NCBI RefSeq assembly: GCF_031143425.1
Contig: NC_090446.1
Coordinates: forward strand, 660,073,717-660,137,716
Length of the DNA stretch: 64,000 bases
Source of the DNA: Pleurodeles waltl
Taxonomy: Eukaryota; Chordata; Amphibia; Caudata; Salamandridae
Direction of reading: 5' to 3'
Shown piece after piece: positions 10,230-21,460 of this stretch. Position 1 is the stretch's first letter. Every line of letters starts with the position of its first letter. The notes beneath the pieces are model-generated. The model saw only the letters and a list, made by a program, of their open reading frames with translations, was not told the origin of the DNA and made no database searches. Position numbers and translations under genes: made by a program.

Positions 10230-12396
10230 AGAAGCCTAGGAGGGTCTGCAGGACCCCCTTATATTAAAAAAAATTCATTGTTTGGGAAGATGGTGGTCCA
10301 TGAGACCATTTGGGGATCTTGAATATATTCCCAAACCTTAAATACCACCTTCATGGCCTGAGAAAGGGATGAGTGATCAGTCCTTAGTTCAAAACACATG
10401 GAATTTGTTTCTCTTGCACAGACCATTTCTCAGAGGTGTAAGCTGGATCATGCAGTCCACAAAACCACAATTCATTAAGAGTAACCAAGTGTTAATTTCT
10501 GCTGTAAGAAGTGATATCAGTGCAACTCTAAGTGGCCAGTTGTTCTAGAGGAACCACCTCAGAGCTGCATTACGAGGAATACAGAAACTGTTGGAGATTG
10601 GGTATGGGAAATTCTGGAGCTGGTATATTAGATGGGGAAACCCAATTATCTTAAAAATCAACAACTTCCCCAGTTGAGAAAGAGGGAGCTTTGAACAGAA
10701 CCAAAAGCCTTTGGTCAGTCTGCATAGTTTGGCTGCAGGTTCTCATCCAGGCTCATTGGCTGTCTTCAGTTACGTATACCTGGAGGTACTGAAATCGCAC
10801 CTTGAGCACTCATAGGACTCCAGCCCAGGACACTATCTGGAGTTTCCTGTCAATTGCGTAAATAGTTGTCTTTTTCACATTAACTCAAAGCCCAGAACAC
10901 TTGCCAAAGATTTGCAAAACCTAAAGGGTTCAAGGACCCAACCATTGTTGATGATCTAAAAAGGTTAGGACGTCATCTGCATATAATGCAACTCTGTCCA
11001 TCACCTCTGGCTCACAGTGAAATCCCTTCACTGAGGCATCAATCCTCCGCCATTCCACCGACGTCTCCATTGCTAATGCAAACTGTAGTGGTGACAGGCA
11101 ACCAAGTCAAATTCCCAGCTAATGGCGGTCACCCAATGCTGATGCAAACGATTAGGGACGTTTATGACAGTTTAATGAAATCAATATAGCAAGGACTGAA
11201 ATTCACCTTGGGGAGTAGAGAAAAAAAACTAATCCAGAAGTACCGCCTGATCACAGGGTAATCTAGCCAATAGTGCCAGAGCAGTCTGCGCAATCTGGAT
11301 GTTATGCCTAGTAGAAGCCTAGGAGGGTCTGCAGGACCCCCTTATATTAAAAAAAATTCATTGTTTGGGAAGATGGTGGTCCATGAGACCATTTGGGGAT
11401 CTTGAATATATTCCCAAACCTTAAATACCACCTTCATGGCCTGAGAAAGGGATGAGTGATCAGTCCTTAGTTCAAAACACATGGAATTTGTTTCTCTTGC
11501 ACAGACCATTTCTCAGAGGTGTAAGCTGGATCATGCAGTCCACAAAACCACAATTCATTAAGAGTAACCAAGTGTGAATTTCTGCTGTAAGAAGTGATAT
11601 CAGTGCAACTCTAAGTGGCCAGTTGTTCTAGAGGAACCACCTCAGAGCTGCATTACGAGGAATACAGAAACTGTTGGAGATTGGGTATGGGAAATTCTGG
11701 AGCTGGTATATTAGATGGGGAAACCCAATTATCTTAAAAATCAACAACTTCCCCAGTTGAGAAAGAGGGAGCTTTGAACAGAACCAAAAGCCTTTGGTCA
11801 GTCTGCATAGTTTGGCTGCAGGTTCTCATCCAGGCTCATTGGCTGTCTTCAGTTACGTATACCTGGAGGTACTGAAATCGCACCTTGAGCACTCATAGGA
11901 CTCCAGCCCAGGACACTATCTGGAGTTTCCTGTCAATTGCGTAAATAGTTGTCTTTTTCACATTAACTCAAAGCCCAGAACACTTGCCAAAGATTTGCAA
12001 AACCTAAAGGGTTCAAGGACCCAACCATTGTTGATGATCTAAAAAGGTTAGGACGTCATCTGCATATAATGCAACTCTGTCCATCACCTCTGGCTCACAG
12101 TGAAATCCCTTCACTGAGGCATCAATCCTCCGCCATTCCACCGACGTCTCCATTGCTAATGCAAACTGTAGTGGTGACAGGCAACCAAGTCAAATTCCCA
12201 GCTAATGGCGGTCACCCAATGCTGATGCAAACGATTAGGGACGTTTATGACAGTTTAATGAAATCAATATAGCAAGGACTGAAATTCACCTTGGGGAGTA
12301 GAGAAAAAAAACTAATCCAGAAGTACCGCCTGATCACAGGGTAATCTAGCCAATAGTGCCAGAGCAGTCTGCGCAATCTGGATGTTATGCCTAGTA
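10230..12396. repeat. 1083-bp tandem duplication, two near-identical copies
   Basis: Copy 1 is 10230-11313 and copy 2 is about 11313-12396; corresponding bases lie exactly 1083 apart throughout. Reading both copies side by side I found a single difference (T at 10493, G at 11576). AGAA is shared at the junction (11313-11316) and after copy 2 (12396-12399). The duplicated DNA is L1 reverse-transcriptase sequence on the - strand. Near-identity beside heavily decayed elements implies a very recent event, or an assembly duplication. Confidence 0.9.
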
Positions 12397-13514
12397 GAAC
12401 ATTTAGGAATGAATCCCGATTGGTTTGGGTGGACTAAAAACTCATCACATTCCTCTTGGTCTGGATGGACTAAAAGCCCACCTCACCAGGAGGTTGGCCA
12501 AAGCCTTCACCAAATCTACACCTGCCCATTGAGGATAGAAATTGAACAATATGATGTGCAATGAGACCTGGTTTGGGCAGGTTTTGGAATAACCATGTTG
12601 TAGCCATCCCCATCTCAGAGGAGTTCTCCACCATTAACCTTTTGCTGAAATCCTCCAGTAGGGTAAGTCCCAACTGTGACTTTAGAAGCCCTATAGAATT
12701 CTACAGGGAGCTCACTGGGGCCGACGCTCTTGTTGGATTGTGTATGGGTCAGGCTGCCCTCACTCCTGTGATGGTTTACTCCAGGAGGGGAGGACTCTCT
12801 ATTCTGAGCTCAACCCATGAGTAAGCAAGTCAGTAATAATACCACCAATGAAGGCTGATTGGGCTCTGTGGCTAGATTGTAGGTCAGCACAATAAACTGC
12901 AAACGTGTGAGTTATAGAAAGCTTGCCGCTGATATAGTTACTCTGTACATCCACAAAGTAAGCAATAGGGTCATGGTGGAAATGCCAGAACAAAGCCAAA
13001 GTATGATCTTGCTAGCTTTGCATTCCCATTGATCTAAGCAGAGTTGTGCTGCAAACCACACTGTCTGTGCTTCGTTCATAAAGTTTTTGTTGGAGAATAG
13101 GTTGAGTATATGTGGTGTTTCTAAGAGGAGTTGGTTTGAGACATCATCCCTCCAGCTCGAAAATGTGTGTCTCATAATTGGTAACTTCTTGTTTTGCCGC
13201 TTCTAACCCACTTGCTACCTATGATCTCTCCTTTTAATGCAGCTTTAAACACTTCCCGAGCACTCCAAGTGAGTAAACTGATCCCTTATTAACTAATGGA
13301 CATTTATTTATGGCCTTCACTATATATTCCCTGCTCACCTGGTCTATGAGTAACCATGCGCTAAGGCACCAAACAGCCCCATCCATTCATCATCCAATGC
13401 TCAGTACAAGCTCATCGGGGAGTGGTTTTAAAGACCACAAGCCAAGACTCGAGTGTCCACTATCCTAAAGGCGCCAAGGTTAGTCTTAAGGAAATAATCT
13501 AGCCATCAGTACAC
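10230..13514 (-). pseudogene. L1-like LINE ORF2 remnant: linker and reverse transcriptase
   Basis: Read on -, 13260-13150 gives WSAREVFKAALKGEIIG, like the segment before the RT in L1 ORF2. At 12790-12480 come PSELPVEFYRAS and VIPKPAQT, like RT motifs 0-1. The catalytic motif LYADDVLTFL follows at about 12080-12050, and again 1083 bp lower because that part is duplicated. Stops and frameshifts break every motif apart. The element continues on the far side of the Harbinger insertion at 20824-21460 (endonuclease). Together they show one L1 on - whose ORF2 was split between endonuclease and RT. The 3' end stops at the duplication border near 10230. Confidence 0.75.
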
Positions 13515-13517
13515 TAT
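13515..13517. repeat. Target-site duplication TAT, left
   Basis: TAT directly precedes the GGCCCTC terminus and the same TAT follows the other terminus at 20821-20823. Three-base duplications are usual for PIF/Harbinger. Confidence 0.75.
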
Positions 13518-13844
13518 GGCCCTCATTACAACCCTGGCAGTGAGAGATAAAGTGGCGGTAAGGCTGCAAACAGGCTGGCGGACAAAAAAATGGGATTACA
13601 ACCACGGCGGAAACTGCCATCATAGACAGCCACTTTAACACTCCGACCCCCAGGGCGGCAGCAACAAACACTACGGCGGTCACCGCCAACAGAAGGTGGA
13701 AGACAACGTACCGCCCACTGTATTACGACAGGCCAATCCGCCAGCTTTTCCAGGGCGGTACCAAAGACATCAAAAGCATGGTGGAAACAGTACACTGAAG
13801 GTGAACCACTCACCTTTCGACACTCAGCGAAGAACCAGGACGCC

Positions 13845-13924
13845 ATGGAGCCCAAACTGCAGGTCCTCCCCATGCTGGTGTATCTACTAATACACCAGAA
13901 ATTTGAAAGAAGGAGGCCCCGACG
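13845..13924 (+). CDS. Putative exon 1 of the Harbinger nuclease
   Basis: ATG in a CGCCATGG context starts 26 codons plus 2 bases (MEPKLQVLPMLVYLLIH... ending RRRPR) before a GTGAGT donor at 13925. Copies at 44562 (+) and 36949-37035 (-) have the same short exon at the same distance from the terminus, with the same donor. Its phase (two bases left) fits the acceptor of nuclease exon 2 in copy 3 at 32925, where one base completes an Arg codon and the frame runs into FLPLRMNRRW. A hydrophobic start with an Arg cluster is plausible for the N-terminus of a HARBI1-type nuclease. The splice is inferred; it could also be an independent short ORF. Confidence 0.5.
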
Positions 13925-14389
13925 GTGAGTACTGCACCTAGCACACAGGGGAGAGGGGAGGAAAAAGAGAGTGACACACACACACACAAAACATGCAACA
14001 CCCCCACCCTCACCCACAACACCATACACACAAATGCATGCATTAACATTATATATACACGCCGTAACCTTCTGGAAGAACTCAATGACAAAAGTAATGG
14101 AGTCAAATCTTTCAAATATTAGAAATAGGCAGATAAATTAAAAGATTTGAAAAACCAGGATATACAAATATTTACAATAGGTACAGAAGGCCGTACACTG
14201 CCCTTTACAAATGTCCATGGCCCAGTCGGCAAAAAAATCATGGGTGAAGCCCACACTTGAATCCTGCCTCAAAACGGAGAGAACACTGCAGGGACATCAG
14301 GTCAAAAACACACAGGCATCTCAGGGGGAAGGGGAGGCGGTGCACCTCAGCCGGAAGATGGTACTATGTCACTGCTCCATGAGGGGGCA

Positions 14390-14775
14390 ACATGCCCACT
14401 GCTTGGTCCTGGGGAGTGCAAAGCCACAGTCTCTCAAGTGGGTGCTTGGTTCTGGGAAGTGTAAAGCCACAGTCTCTCAAGTGGGTTGTTTGCCCACTGC
14501 TTGGTCTTGGGGAGTGCAAAGCCACAGTCTCTCAAGTGGGTGGTTTGCCCACTGCTTGGTCCTGGGGAGTGCAAAGCCACAGTCTCTCTAGTGGGTGCTT
14601 TGCCCACTGCTTGGTCCTGGGGAGTGCAAAGCCACAGTCTCTCAAGTGGGTGCTTTGCCCACTGCTTGGTCCTGGGGTGTGCAAAGCCACAGTCTCTCAA
14701 GTCTCTCAAGTGGGTGGTTTGCCCACTGCTTGGTCCTGGGGAGTGCAAGGCCACAGTCTCTCAAGCGGATGGCTT
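14390..14775. repeat. 55-bp tandem repeat in gene C
   Basis: CCCACTGCTTGGTCCTGGGG recurs at 14396, 14493, 14548, 14603, 14658 and 14722. Three successive spacings are exactly 55 bp and the last is 64, because TCTCTCAAG is repeated at 14700. The first spacing is 97 bp and holds a shortened unit. All three - strand frames stay open through the array. Confidence 0.85.
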
Positions 14776-15035
14776 CTCCACTGGTTCTGGAAGGGGCATT
14801 GTGCCCAGTCTGTTTCATCCTGCCAAGGATAGCGGGAGTAGATGCATTTCTCCACTGGTGCTGGAGGGGGCATTGTGCCCAGTTTGCTTCATCCTGCCAA
14901 GGGTAGGGGGAGTGGATGCATATCTCCACTGGTTCTGGAGGGGGCATTGTGCCCAGTCTGCTTCACCCTGCCAAGGGTAGGGGGAGTGGATGCATTTCTC
15001 CACTGGTTCTGGAGGTGGCTTTGTGCCCAGTGATG
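14776..15035. repeat. 74-bp tandem repeat in gene C
   Basis: CTCCACTGGT starts units at 14776, 14850, 14924 and 14998, exactly 74 bp apart. Each carries GGGGCATTGTGCCCAGT and CTGCCAAGG. Copy 4 has a related 73-bp array at 45590-46010. Confidence 0.85.
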
Positions 15036-17402
15036 CTGCGCCTGGGGTGTGGCAGTTCACATTCCCTCACCTGGGTGTCTGAGGCACGAGATGTACAGGG
15101 AACAGGTAGCATGATACTCCATGGCGGAAGAGCCACACTCCATCCTGTGGCGACTTGGGCTGCAAACTGCTGGTAGTGCCAGTGCTGGTGGTGGTGCCTC
15201 AAGTTGTGGGTGCAGGGTCCAGGAAGTCTCCTGCAGCCTTGGATGGCTGCCCACTGGGGATGGTGCTGATGTCCAATGTAGTGGCACCGGCTGGGCAGGT
15301 GGCAGTACATATGGCGGTGCAGGCGGCGGTGCCTGTGGCGGTGTCTGCGGCAGAGATGCTGCCAGATCTGCCCGTGGTGCAGGTGCTTGCATTAGTGGAG
15401 GGAGACACCAGGCCGTCTCCAGCTGCCTGGGACGGTTGCCCACTGGGGATGATGCTGGTGACTGTCGTTGTGGCAGTGCAGGGGGTGGTGCAGATGGCGG
15501 GGCAGGTGGCAGTGCAGATGGCGGTCATTGCGGCAGTGCTCACCGTGGTACAGTTTGCTGGCCTGTCAGGACAAATGGTGGTCACCAGTCCCTCAGCTGG
15601 AGGCTCCGAGCCCTGAAGTGACTTGCCGTTGCCTTTGTGTCCCTTCCCCACCTTGGGAGACGCTGCTGGGACCTTGACACTGTCCTCTTTGGTTTTGGAT
15701 GAGGCCCTGCTGGGTGGGTGGTGCGTCTTGTCTGTGCTGCATGATGGCCCCTTCTTAACCTTGGCAGGTGGCGGAAATGGGTGGTCTTTAGCATCTGTAT
15801 GTGGCACACTGCCAGCCGTGATGGGTGCCTCCTTCGATCCTCTCGGACTTGCAGGGACGTCAGCGGACACCGAGTTGGTGGCTGAGGTGCTGGCCTGGGA
15901 TCTAGACATCCTGGCCCTAGGGGAAAGACAGGGGGGAGGTGCAGGGAAGAGGTCAACGTTAGTCAGGAAAAGATTCTTAGACACACTGGGACGGGAAGAT
16001 GGAGGGGGTGTGGGAGTGGAGGAAGAGGGAGTGGTTGTAGGAGGTGTACGTCTGCTGAGTTTGGGTGAAGGTGCATGGGCTGGAGGCTGTTGTGAGGTGG
16101 ATGGCTGTTGAGTGGGTGTGTGCCTGCGTTTGTGTACTTTGGGAGGAGGGCTCACAGAGACACTGGGAGAGGACACAGTGGACCTGTGCATGGTTGTGGG
16201 GGTGGTGATGGCTCGTGAGGGGTGTGTTGTGATGGGGGTTCTGTTGATGGAGGCACTGCCTGATGATGTAGTGCATGCAGGTGTGAGTGGAGATGCTACT
16301 GTTAGGGAGGTGGACGAAGAGGAGGAGGGGGACACAGTGGAGGAAGTGGATGTTGGTATGTGTGCATGGGTATGGTGCTTGTATGAGTGCCTGTGTGTTC
16401 ATGTGTGGTGCTTATGTTTTCCTGAGCCACTTTTGTGTGTTGATGTGTGTGCATGCTGGTCTGAAGGTGTGCTTGGGATAACGTGAGGTAGATGGGATTG
16501 GGCTGGGTAGTAGAAGTTGGAGGGGGGAGGCTGGACACAGGGACAATGGCTGCCAGCAGTGCTGAGGCCAGAGTCTGAAATGCTCGCTGTTGGGCTGCCA
16601 CAGCAGAATGAATGCCCTCCAGGTATGCATTTGTTTGTTGCAAATGCCTCTCGACATCTTGGATGGCATTCAGAATGGTTGACTGCCCAACAGTGAGGGA
16701 TCTCAGGAGGTCAATAGCCTCCTCACTGAGGACAGTAGGGCTGACTGGAGCAGGGTCTGAGGTGCCTGGGGCAAAGGAGATGCCCACTCTCCTCGGTGAG
16801 CGGGCACAGGAAACACGCTGAGGGGCTGCTGGGAGGGCGGTGCTGGTAGGGGGGTGGCGGCTGTACCTGTTGTTGGGGTGGGCACAGAGGTGTCCGCCAC
16901 CGCCAGGGAGCTTCCATCGGAGGAGGAGTCGCAGTCACTGGTATCCCCTGCAGTCCCCGTCATGGAGCTCCCCTCGACCTCCGTCCCACTTGTGTCTTCA
17001 CCCTCTGTGTATTCGCCCTCATGGGCCATGTGGGATGCAGCTCCCTCCGTCACCGGTGCCTAGGCTCCTCCACAGATGAGGCTAATGCACATAAGGACAG
17101 GGTGACAAAACAAAAAGGGGGGATAGACAGAGGATACACATGGTCAATGCCAGCAACACCACTACCGTTGGCGTACACAACACACACTGAGCTGCCCTAT
17201 GCACTAGGCCATGCCCAACCACTCACTAAGGTAGTCACCAGCCCATGGGGTACAATTCCCAACGCCAGCATCTGCACACATGACACTCACAGGACCCTGC
17301 CCAGTAGTAGTTGGCCACTTGTACCATAGGGATAGGGGTGCTTCAGAGCCTGAATAACAAGGGACCTACCCTGCCATGATCGCCCTAGCCTAGGGGTACC
17401 CA

Positions 17403-18214
17403 CAGCTCACATCCCCCAGAGTGTTGTCTGCCCTGCTGAAGCATATGCGCAGCTACATCGTCTTCCCCCAGGTGGATGATTTGGCCACAGTGAAAGCTGA
17501 CTTCTATGCCCTGGGACATATCCCCAACATCATTGGTGCCATTGATGGTACAGATGTGGCATTTGTCCCCCCCACAGAAATGAACAGGTGTACATGAATA
17601 GAAAAAGCTATCATTCGATTAATGTGCATATGGTGTGTTTGGTGGACCAGTGCCAAATATCCTGGCTCAGTGCATGACGACTATATCCTGAGGAATAGCA
17701 GTATCCCTTATGTGATGGGCCAACTCCAGAGGCACCGGGTGTGCTAATAGGTGAGCCCAAGGTCCCTACACAGTATAAGAAGGTGTCTGGGCATGGGGTT
17801 GTCCCTAATGGTTAGTGTGTGTCTAACAGTTGTCCCTCGATATTTTCAGGTGACTCTGTTCACCCCAACCTCTCATGGCTACTGACCCCATTGAGGAATC
17901 CCAGGACAAGGGCAGAGGAACGTTACAATGAGGAATATGGGAGAACAAGGAAGATTATTGAGCGGACCTTTGGCCTACTGAAGGCCAGGTTCTGGTGCCT
18001 CCATCTGACTGGGGGATTCCTGTACTACTCACCCAAGAAGGTGTGCCAGAGGGTTGTGGCATGCTGTATGTTGCACAACCTGGCCTTGAGATGCCAGGAT
18101 GGGCCTGGTGTAGGTCTTGTGGCAGCGGTGGAGCCTGTGGACAGCGAGGAAGAGGAGTCATATGAAGAAGATGTGGACAACAGAACAAACATTATCCAGC
18201 AGTACTTCTATTGA
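17403..18214 (+). pseudogene. HARBI1-like nuclease, exons 2 (partial) and 3
   Basis: Exon 2 begins abruptly at the deletion junction with VLSALLKHMRSY... and has the first catalytic segment NIIGAIDGTDVAF (Asp present). After a small deletion and frameshift near 17650 the second Asp segment SVHDDYILRNS follows. Exon 3 starts at 17850 after TATTTTCAG and is intact to TGA at 18212-18214: RTRKIIERTFGLLKAR supplies the third acidic residue (Glu), then CCMLHNLAL and an acidic tail ending NIIQQYFY. DDE nucleases of this family cut and join the element ends. Two stop codons (TGC-TAA-TAG) stand at the exon 2 donor. With no exon 2 start and a broken frame it cannot make an active enzyme. Confidence 0.85.
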
Positions 18215-18694
18215 CACACAGGTAAGAGACTGTAACTCCTCTTCACATATCAGTATACTTTTGGACTTTGTACATGGCAGCCTCTTACCATCTGTCTATG
18301 GCCACTGACTGTTCCCTTTGGATTACCTTTTTTCAGATCTGTGTACCCCATTCTGGCTCCTGCTATGTGTACTGCTGCCCACCAACTGTCATGCATTAGT
18401 ATAATTCAATGAACATAGACGTTGCAATGGTTTGAGAATGTTGTCAGAATACATCTTTCCACTCATTACACTGACTCCAGTATGGTTTATATTTATATGG
18501 TGTTTATTTTTTGTGCTAAATAGTATGGGGGTACGGGCAAGGGGCTGGGGTTATGGTGGAGGAATGTCCTTGGTAGAGTCCAGTCTCTTGGTATCACAGG
18601 TGCATTGTCTAATAGGGCATAGGAAGGGGATTAATGCCAGTTCAAGTTGGACAGGGTGACATAGTGGGACAGAAGGGTGACAATCAGGAGAGTC

Positions 18695-20242
18695 TTATTT
18701 CCTGGCGGGAGTCTTGGCAATGTTCTCTGTCTTCTGCCTGGTTCGCAGGGACCGTTTGCGGGGTGGTTCTCCTTCTGCAGGGAGTGGGGTGCTGGTGGCC
18801 TGTTGGTCTTGTGGTGGTGCCTCCTGTCCACTAGCGCCGGCGGAGGTGGAAGGCTGTTCCTCAGTTTGGCTAGTGTCAAGGGCCATTTGTTGTGCCACTG
18901 CCTCCCTCATAGTCCTGCCCATGTCAGCCAGCACCCCTGCTATGGTGACCAGGATGGTGTAGATTTTTGTGAGGTCCTCCCTGATCTCCAGGTACCTTCC
19001 CTCCTGCAGCCGCTGGGTCTCCTGTAACTTGGCCAATACCATGCCCATGGTCTCCTGGGAATGGTGGTATGCTCCCATGATGTTGGAGAGTACCTCATAG
19101 AGGGTCGGTTCCCTGGGCCTGTCCTCTCCCTGTCGCACAGCAGTCCTCCCAGCTTCCCTGTTGTCCTGTGCCTCTGTCCCCTGAACCGTGTGCCCACTGA
19201 CCCCAGGTCCCTGTTCATCCTGTGTTTGTGGGGTTGCCTGGAGTCCCTGTAGTGGTGGACACACTGCTGATTTACGTGTCCTGGGGACAGTGTCCTGGGC
19301 CCGCTAGGTGGGTGCTGTGCTGGTGTTTCCTGAGGGGGGAGGGTCTGTGGTGGGTTGGGACTGTGGCAGGAGAACTGACTGTCCAGAGGTCCCTGATGGG
19401 CTAGCTTGGTCATCGTGATCCAGGCGTGCAGAGCTGCTGTCATCACTGTGGGCCTGTTCTGTGGGGGGACTGGATATTGGTGGTACCTCCTCTCCGGTGA
19501 CGTTGGGTAGGGGTTCCTGTAGGGTTGCAAATGCATTGTTATTGTATCTGTGTGTGCCAACGTGTGCAATGGGTGTGTTTCCCTGTATAATTGTGCTTTC
19601 CCTGTCGCCTTGGCCTTGTGTGATTGCTGATTGTGTGGGCTGGGTGATTCTCTCTACTGGGCTTGCTGTGGTGATGGGTGTCCATGCAGGGTTGTGATGG
19701 GTGTCAATGCGTTGTTGTTGCCTGCAGGGCTTGGTATTGGGATAGTGGTTTGTGATAGTGGGGTATATGTGAGGTGGTGGAGTGATGGGGTGAGAGTAGG
19801 GGTAGATGTTTGTGATGGCATGCAGGTATGGTGGGGGGATATAGTAGTAAAGATTTGACTTACTAAAGTCCAGTCCTCCTGCTACTCTTGATAGGCCCTC
19901 AGGATGCATGATTGCCAAGACTTGCTCCTCCCATGTTGTTAGTTGTGGGGGAGGAGGTGGGGGTCCACCACCATTCCTCTGTACAGCAATCTGGTGTCTT
20001 GAGACCACGGAATGCACCTTCCCCCGTAGGTCGTTCCACCTCTTCCTGATGTCATCCCTGGTTCTTGGATGCTGTCCCACGGCGTTGACCCTGTCGACGA
20101 TTCTCAGTCATAGCTCCATCTTCCTTGCAATGGACGTCTGCTGCACCTGTGACCCAAATAGCTGTGGCTCTACCCGGATGATTTCCTCCACCATGACCCT
20201 TAGCTCCTCTTCAGAAAACCTGGGGTGTCTTTGGTGTGCCAT
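18695..20242 (-). pseudogene. Harbinger Myb/SANT protein (gene B), nonsense and frameshift
   Basis: Exon 1 starts at ATG 20242 and encodes a Myb/SANT-like domain (FSEEELRVMVEEI...RWNDLRGKVHSVV). Within it the Trp codon of the LWQRIVDRVN motif is TGA (20110-20108). The exon ends at 19864 at a GTAAGT donor. Exon 2 starts at 19516 (CTACAG acceptor) but has one extra base compared with copy 3, shifting the frame. From 19264 the frame is open again through a helical segment (AYHHSQETMGMVLAKLQETQRL, shown in part) and a basic C-terminus (PPRKRSLRTRQKTE) to 18695. The gene converges on the nuclease, as in copies 1 and 3. Its expected role is binding the element ends and importing the nuclease. Confidence 0.85.
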
Positions 20243-20796
20243 GGATGTGGTGTGAGTGATATGTGTGAGTTGATGTGTGGGGTGATGTGTTGGGGTGTAT
20301 ACTGTGATGTGCGTGGATGGAGTATGTGTGATGGTTTCTGTGCCTCTGATTGAGTGTGTGCTCTTTGCTTGTCTCTTTGTGCTCTTTTTTGTTGTTGTAA
20401 GGGGTTGTGGGTAATGTGGGTGTGTGTTTTATAGTGGTGTGGGTGTGTGGGTGTGGTGTGTGTATGTGTGTGAGGTGTGTGTATTTTGAATTGTCTAATG
20501 TGGTGCAGTTTTGTGTGTGTGTGTATTTTGAGCGAAACGGTGTGTACCGCCAATGGTTTACCATGGTTGAAAGACAGCCGTATTGATTCGTGGGCTGTGG
20601 TACTGTGGGCGTATTCCTGTTGGCGTGATGGTGTGGGTTTTGGTACCGCCAGTTTATCACTGACCTTTGGTCTGACAGACTTGTGTAGGTATCTGTATTG
20701 TGGCGGTATTCTCAGTGTGGGCCATAAAACCCGTGGGAGATTACCGCTGCGGTCACTGTATCTTGGTGGCCGTCGGCAAGACGGTAAGCGGCATTT

Positions 20797-20820
20797 ACCG
20801 CCAGGGTTGTAATGAGGGCC
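20797..20820. repeat. Right terminal inverted repeat of Harbinger copy 2
   Basis: The reverse complement of the first ~24 bases at 13518 with one or two changes; TAT follows at 20821-20823, matching 13515-13517. Confidence 0.85.
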
Positions 20821-20823
20821 TAT

Positions 20824-21460
20824 GTGTGCTCCCAAGAAAAAGGTATAGCATATCTCCCCTGGGTAAAGTAGGAGCCAGGCATCCGCTAAACTCATATTAC
20901 ACAGGAACGTGTCTGGCCAACACCTCTACTCAATGTACTCATGGGTCTGTCAATCGATAAGTCTCCCCATCCTTTGATGTCACCCCAAAGAACCCAGGGC
21001 CCCTATTGAAGCTGCATCCGATCATCAAAAAAGTCCTGAGGAAACCTGTGGACACTGTGGAAGGGGCATATACATTAACTAGGGACAGAAGAGCACCCTG
21101 CAGCAATCCAGTGACCTCCACATTTATTTCTCACTTGTCATGTCAAATCTGTGTGGCTTTGAAGGAGGCATGGTTTAAGAGTATAATGGGCACCACTCCC
21201 TGAGACCCCTGGGTAAAACCTGCGTAGAACACCTGGAAGGAAGCCATCCCAGCCTGGAACAGGCAACGATTACCAACTAAATGGATCTGCTGGAGTATAT
21301 CCAGCTCAGTGTGCCAGGCCATCGTTAGACAGTAGCCTAAGTTTACACTTTCCAAGAGGCCAATCATATTCCATGTTATGAGTTGGCCCTGGACTTCAGG
21401 TTCATTTTGTGCGGCCATGGGGGTGGGGTGAATACATATTGGTGCCTTTTTTTTAATCAT
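20824..21460 (-). pseudogene. L1-like LINE ORF2 remnant: endonuclease domain
   Basis: From 21460 the - strand reads LITWNMIGL near the start, then ELDILQQIHLVGNRCLF and GVVPIILLNH. After a frame change it reads LLSLVNVYAPSTVSTGFLRTFL. These match the order of L1 apurinic endonuclease motifs (N-terminal Asn/Trp segment, D-I--LQE-H segment, NVYAP segment). The Glu expected in the LQE motif is Gln here, and stops occur, so it is inactive. The coding sense continues at 13514 after the Harbinger insertion. No L1 ORF1 is recognisable just upstream (21461-22660). Confidence 0.7.

Larger units (their letters stand above)
14220..17081 (-). pseudogene. Gene C (second Harbinger Myb/SANT gene), repeat-rich part only
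   Basis: Exons 1-2 with the SANT domain are deleted. What remains starts after an acceptor at 17082-17083 with an acidic Ser/Thr exon (EGEDTSGTEVEGSS) up to a GTACAG donor. Next is a helical segment (16787-16500: LSEEAIDLLRSLTVGQSTI, LQQTNAYLEGIHSAVAAQQR), which is a likely coiled coil. A Ser/Thr/Pro-rich stretch with a small basic motif (PPPKVHKRRH) follows, then Ala/Thr/Cys-rich repeats (TATCPAICT type). Finally come the 74-bp and 55-bp tandem arrays. At least two frame changes interrupt it. No enzyme motif is visible. In copies 3 and 4 the N-terminus is a trihelix-like DNA-binding domain. It lies antisense between nuclease exon 1 and exon 2. Confidence 0.6.
13518..20820. mobile_element. 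Harbinger copy 2, both termini present, internally deleted
   Basis: The left end is GGCCCTCATTACAACCCTGG; the right end on the - strand is GGCCCTCATTACAACCCTGG followed by CGGTAAATGCCGCTTACCG. Both ends are flanked by TAT. The order is nuclease exon 1 (+), gene C (-), nuclease exons 2-3 (+), Myb gene B (-). Near 17400, intron sequence of gene C joins directly to the middle of nuclease exon 2. Gene C exons 1-2, its promoter and the first half of nuclease exon 2 are therefore missing compared with copy 3. The element lies inside an L1 ORF2. Confidence 0.9.

Noticed and set aside
10986..11189. 67-codon + strand ORF duplicated at 12069-12272
   Set aside because: It is antisense to the L1 RT YADD region and is repeated only because of the 1083-bp duplication.
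14211..15621. Several long + strand ORFs rich in Gly, Trp, Cys and Val
   Set aside because: They arise from 55-bp and 74-bp tandem repeats and lie antisense to gene C.
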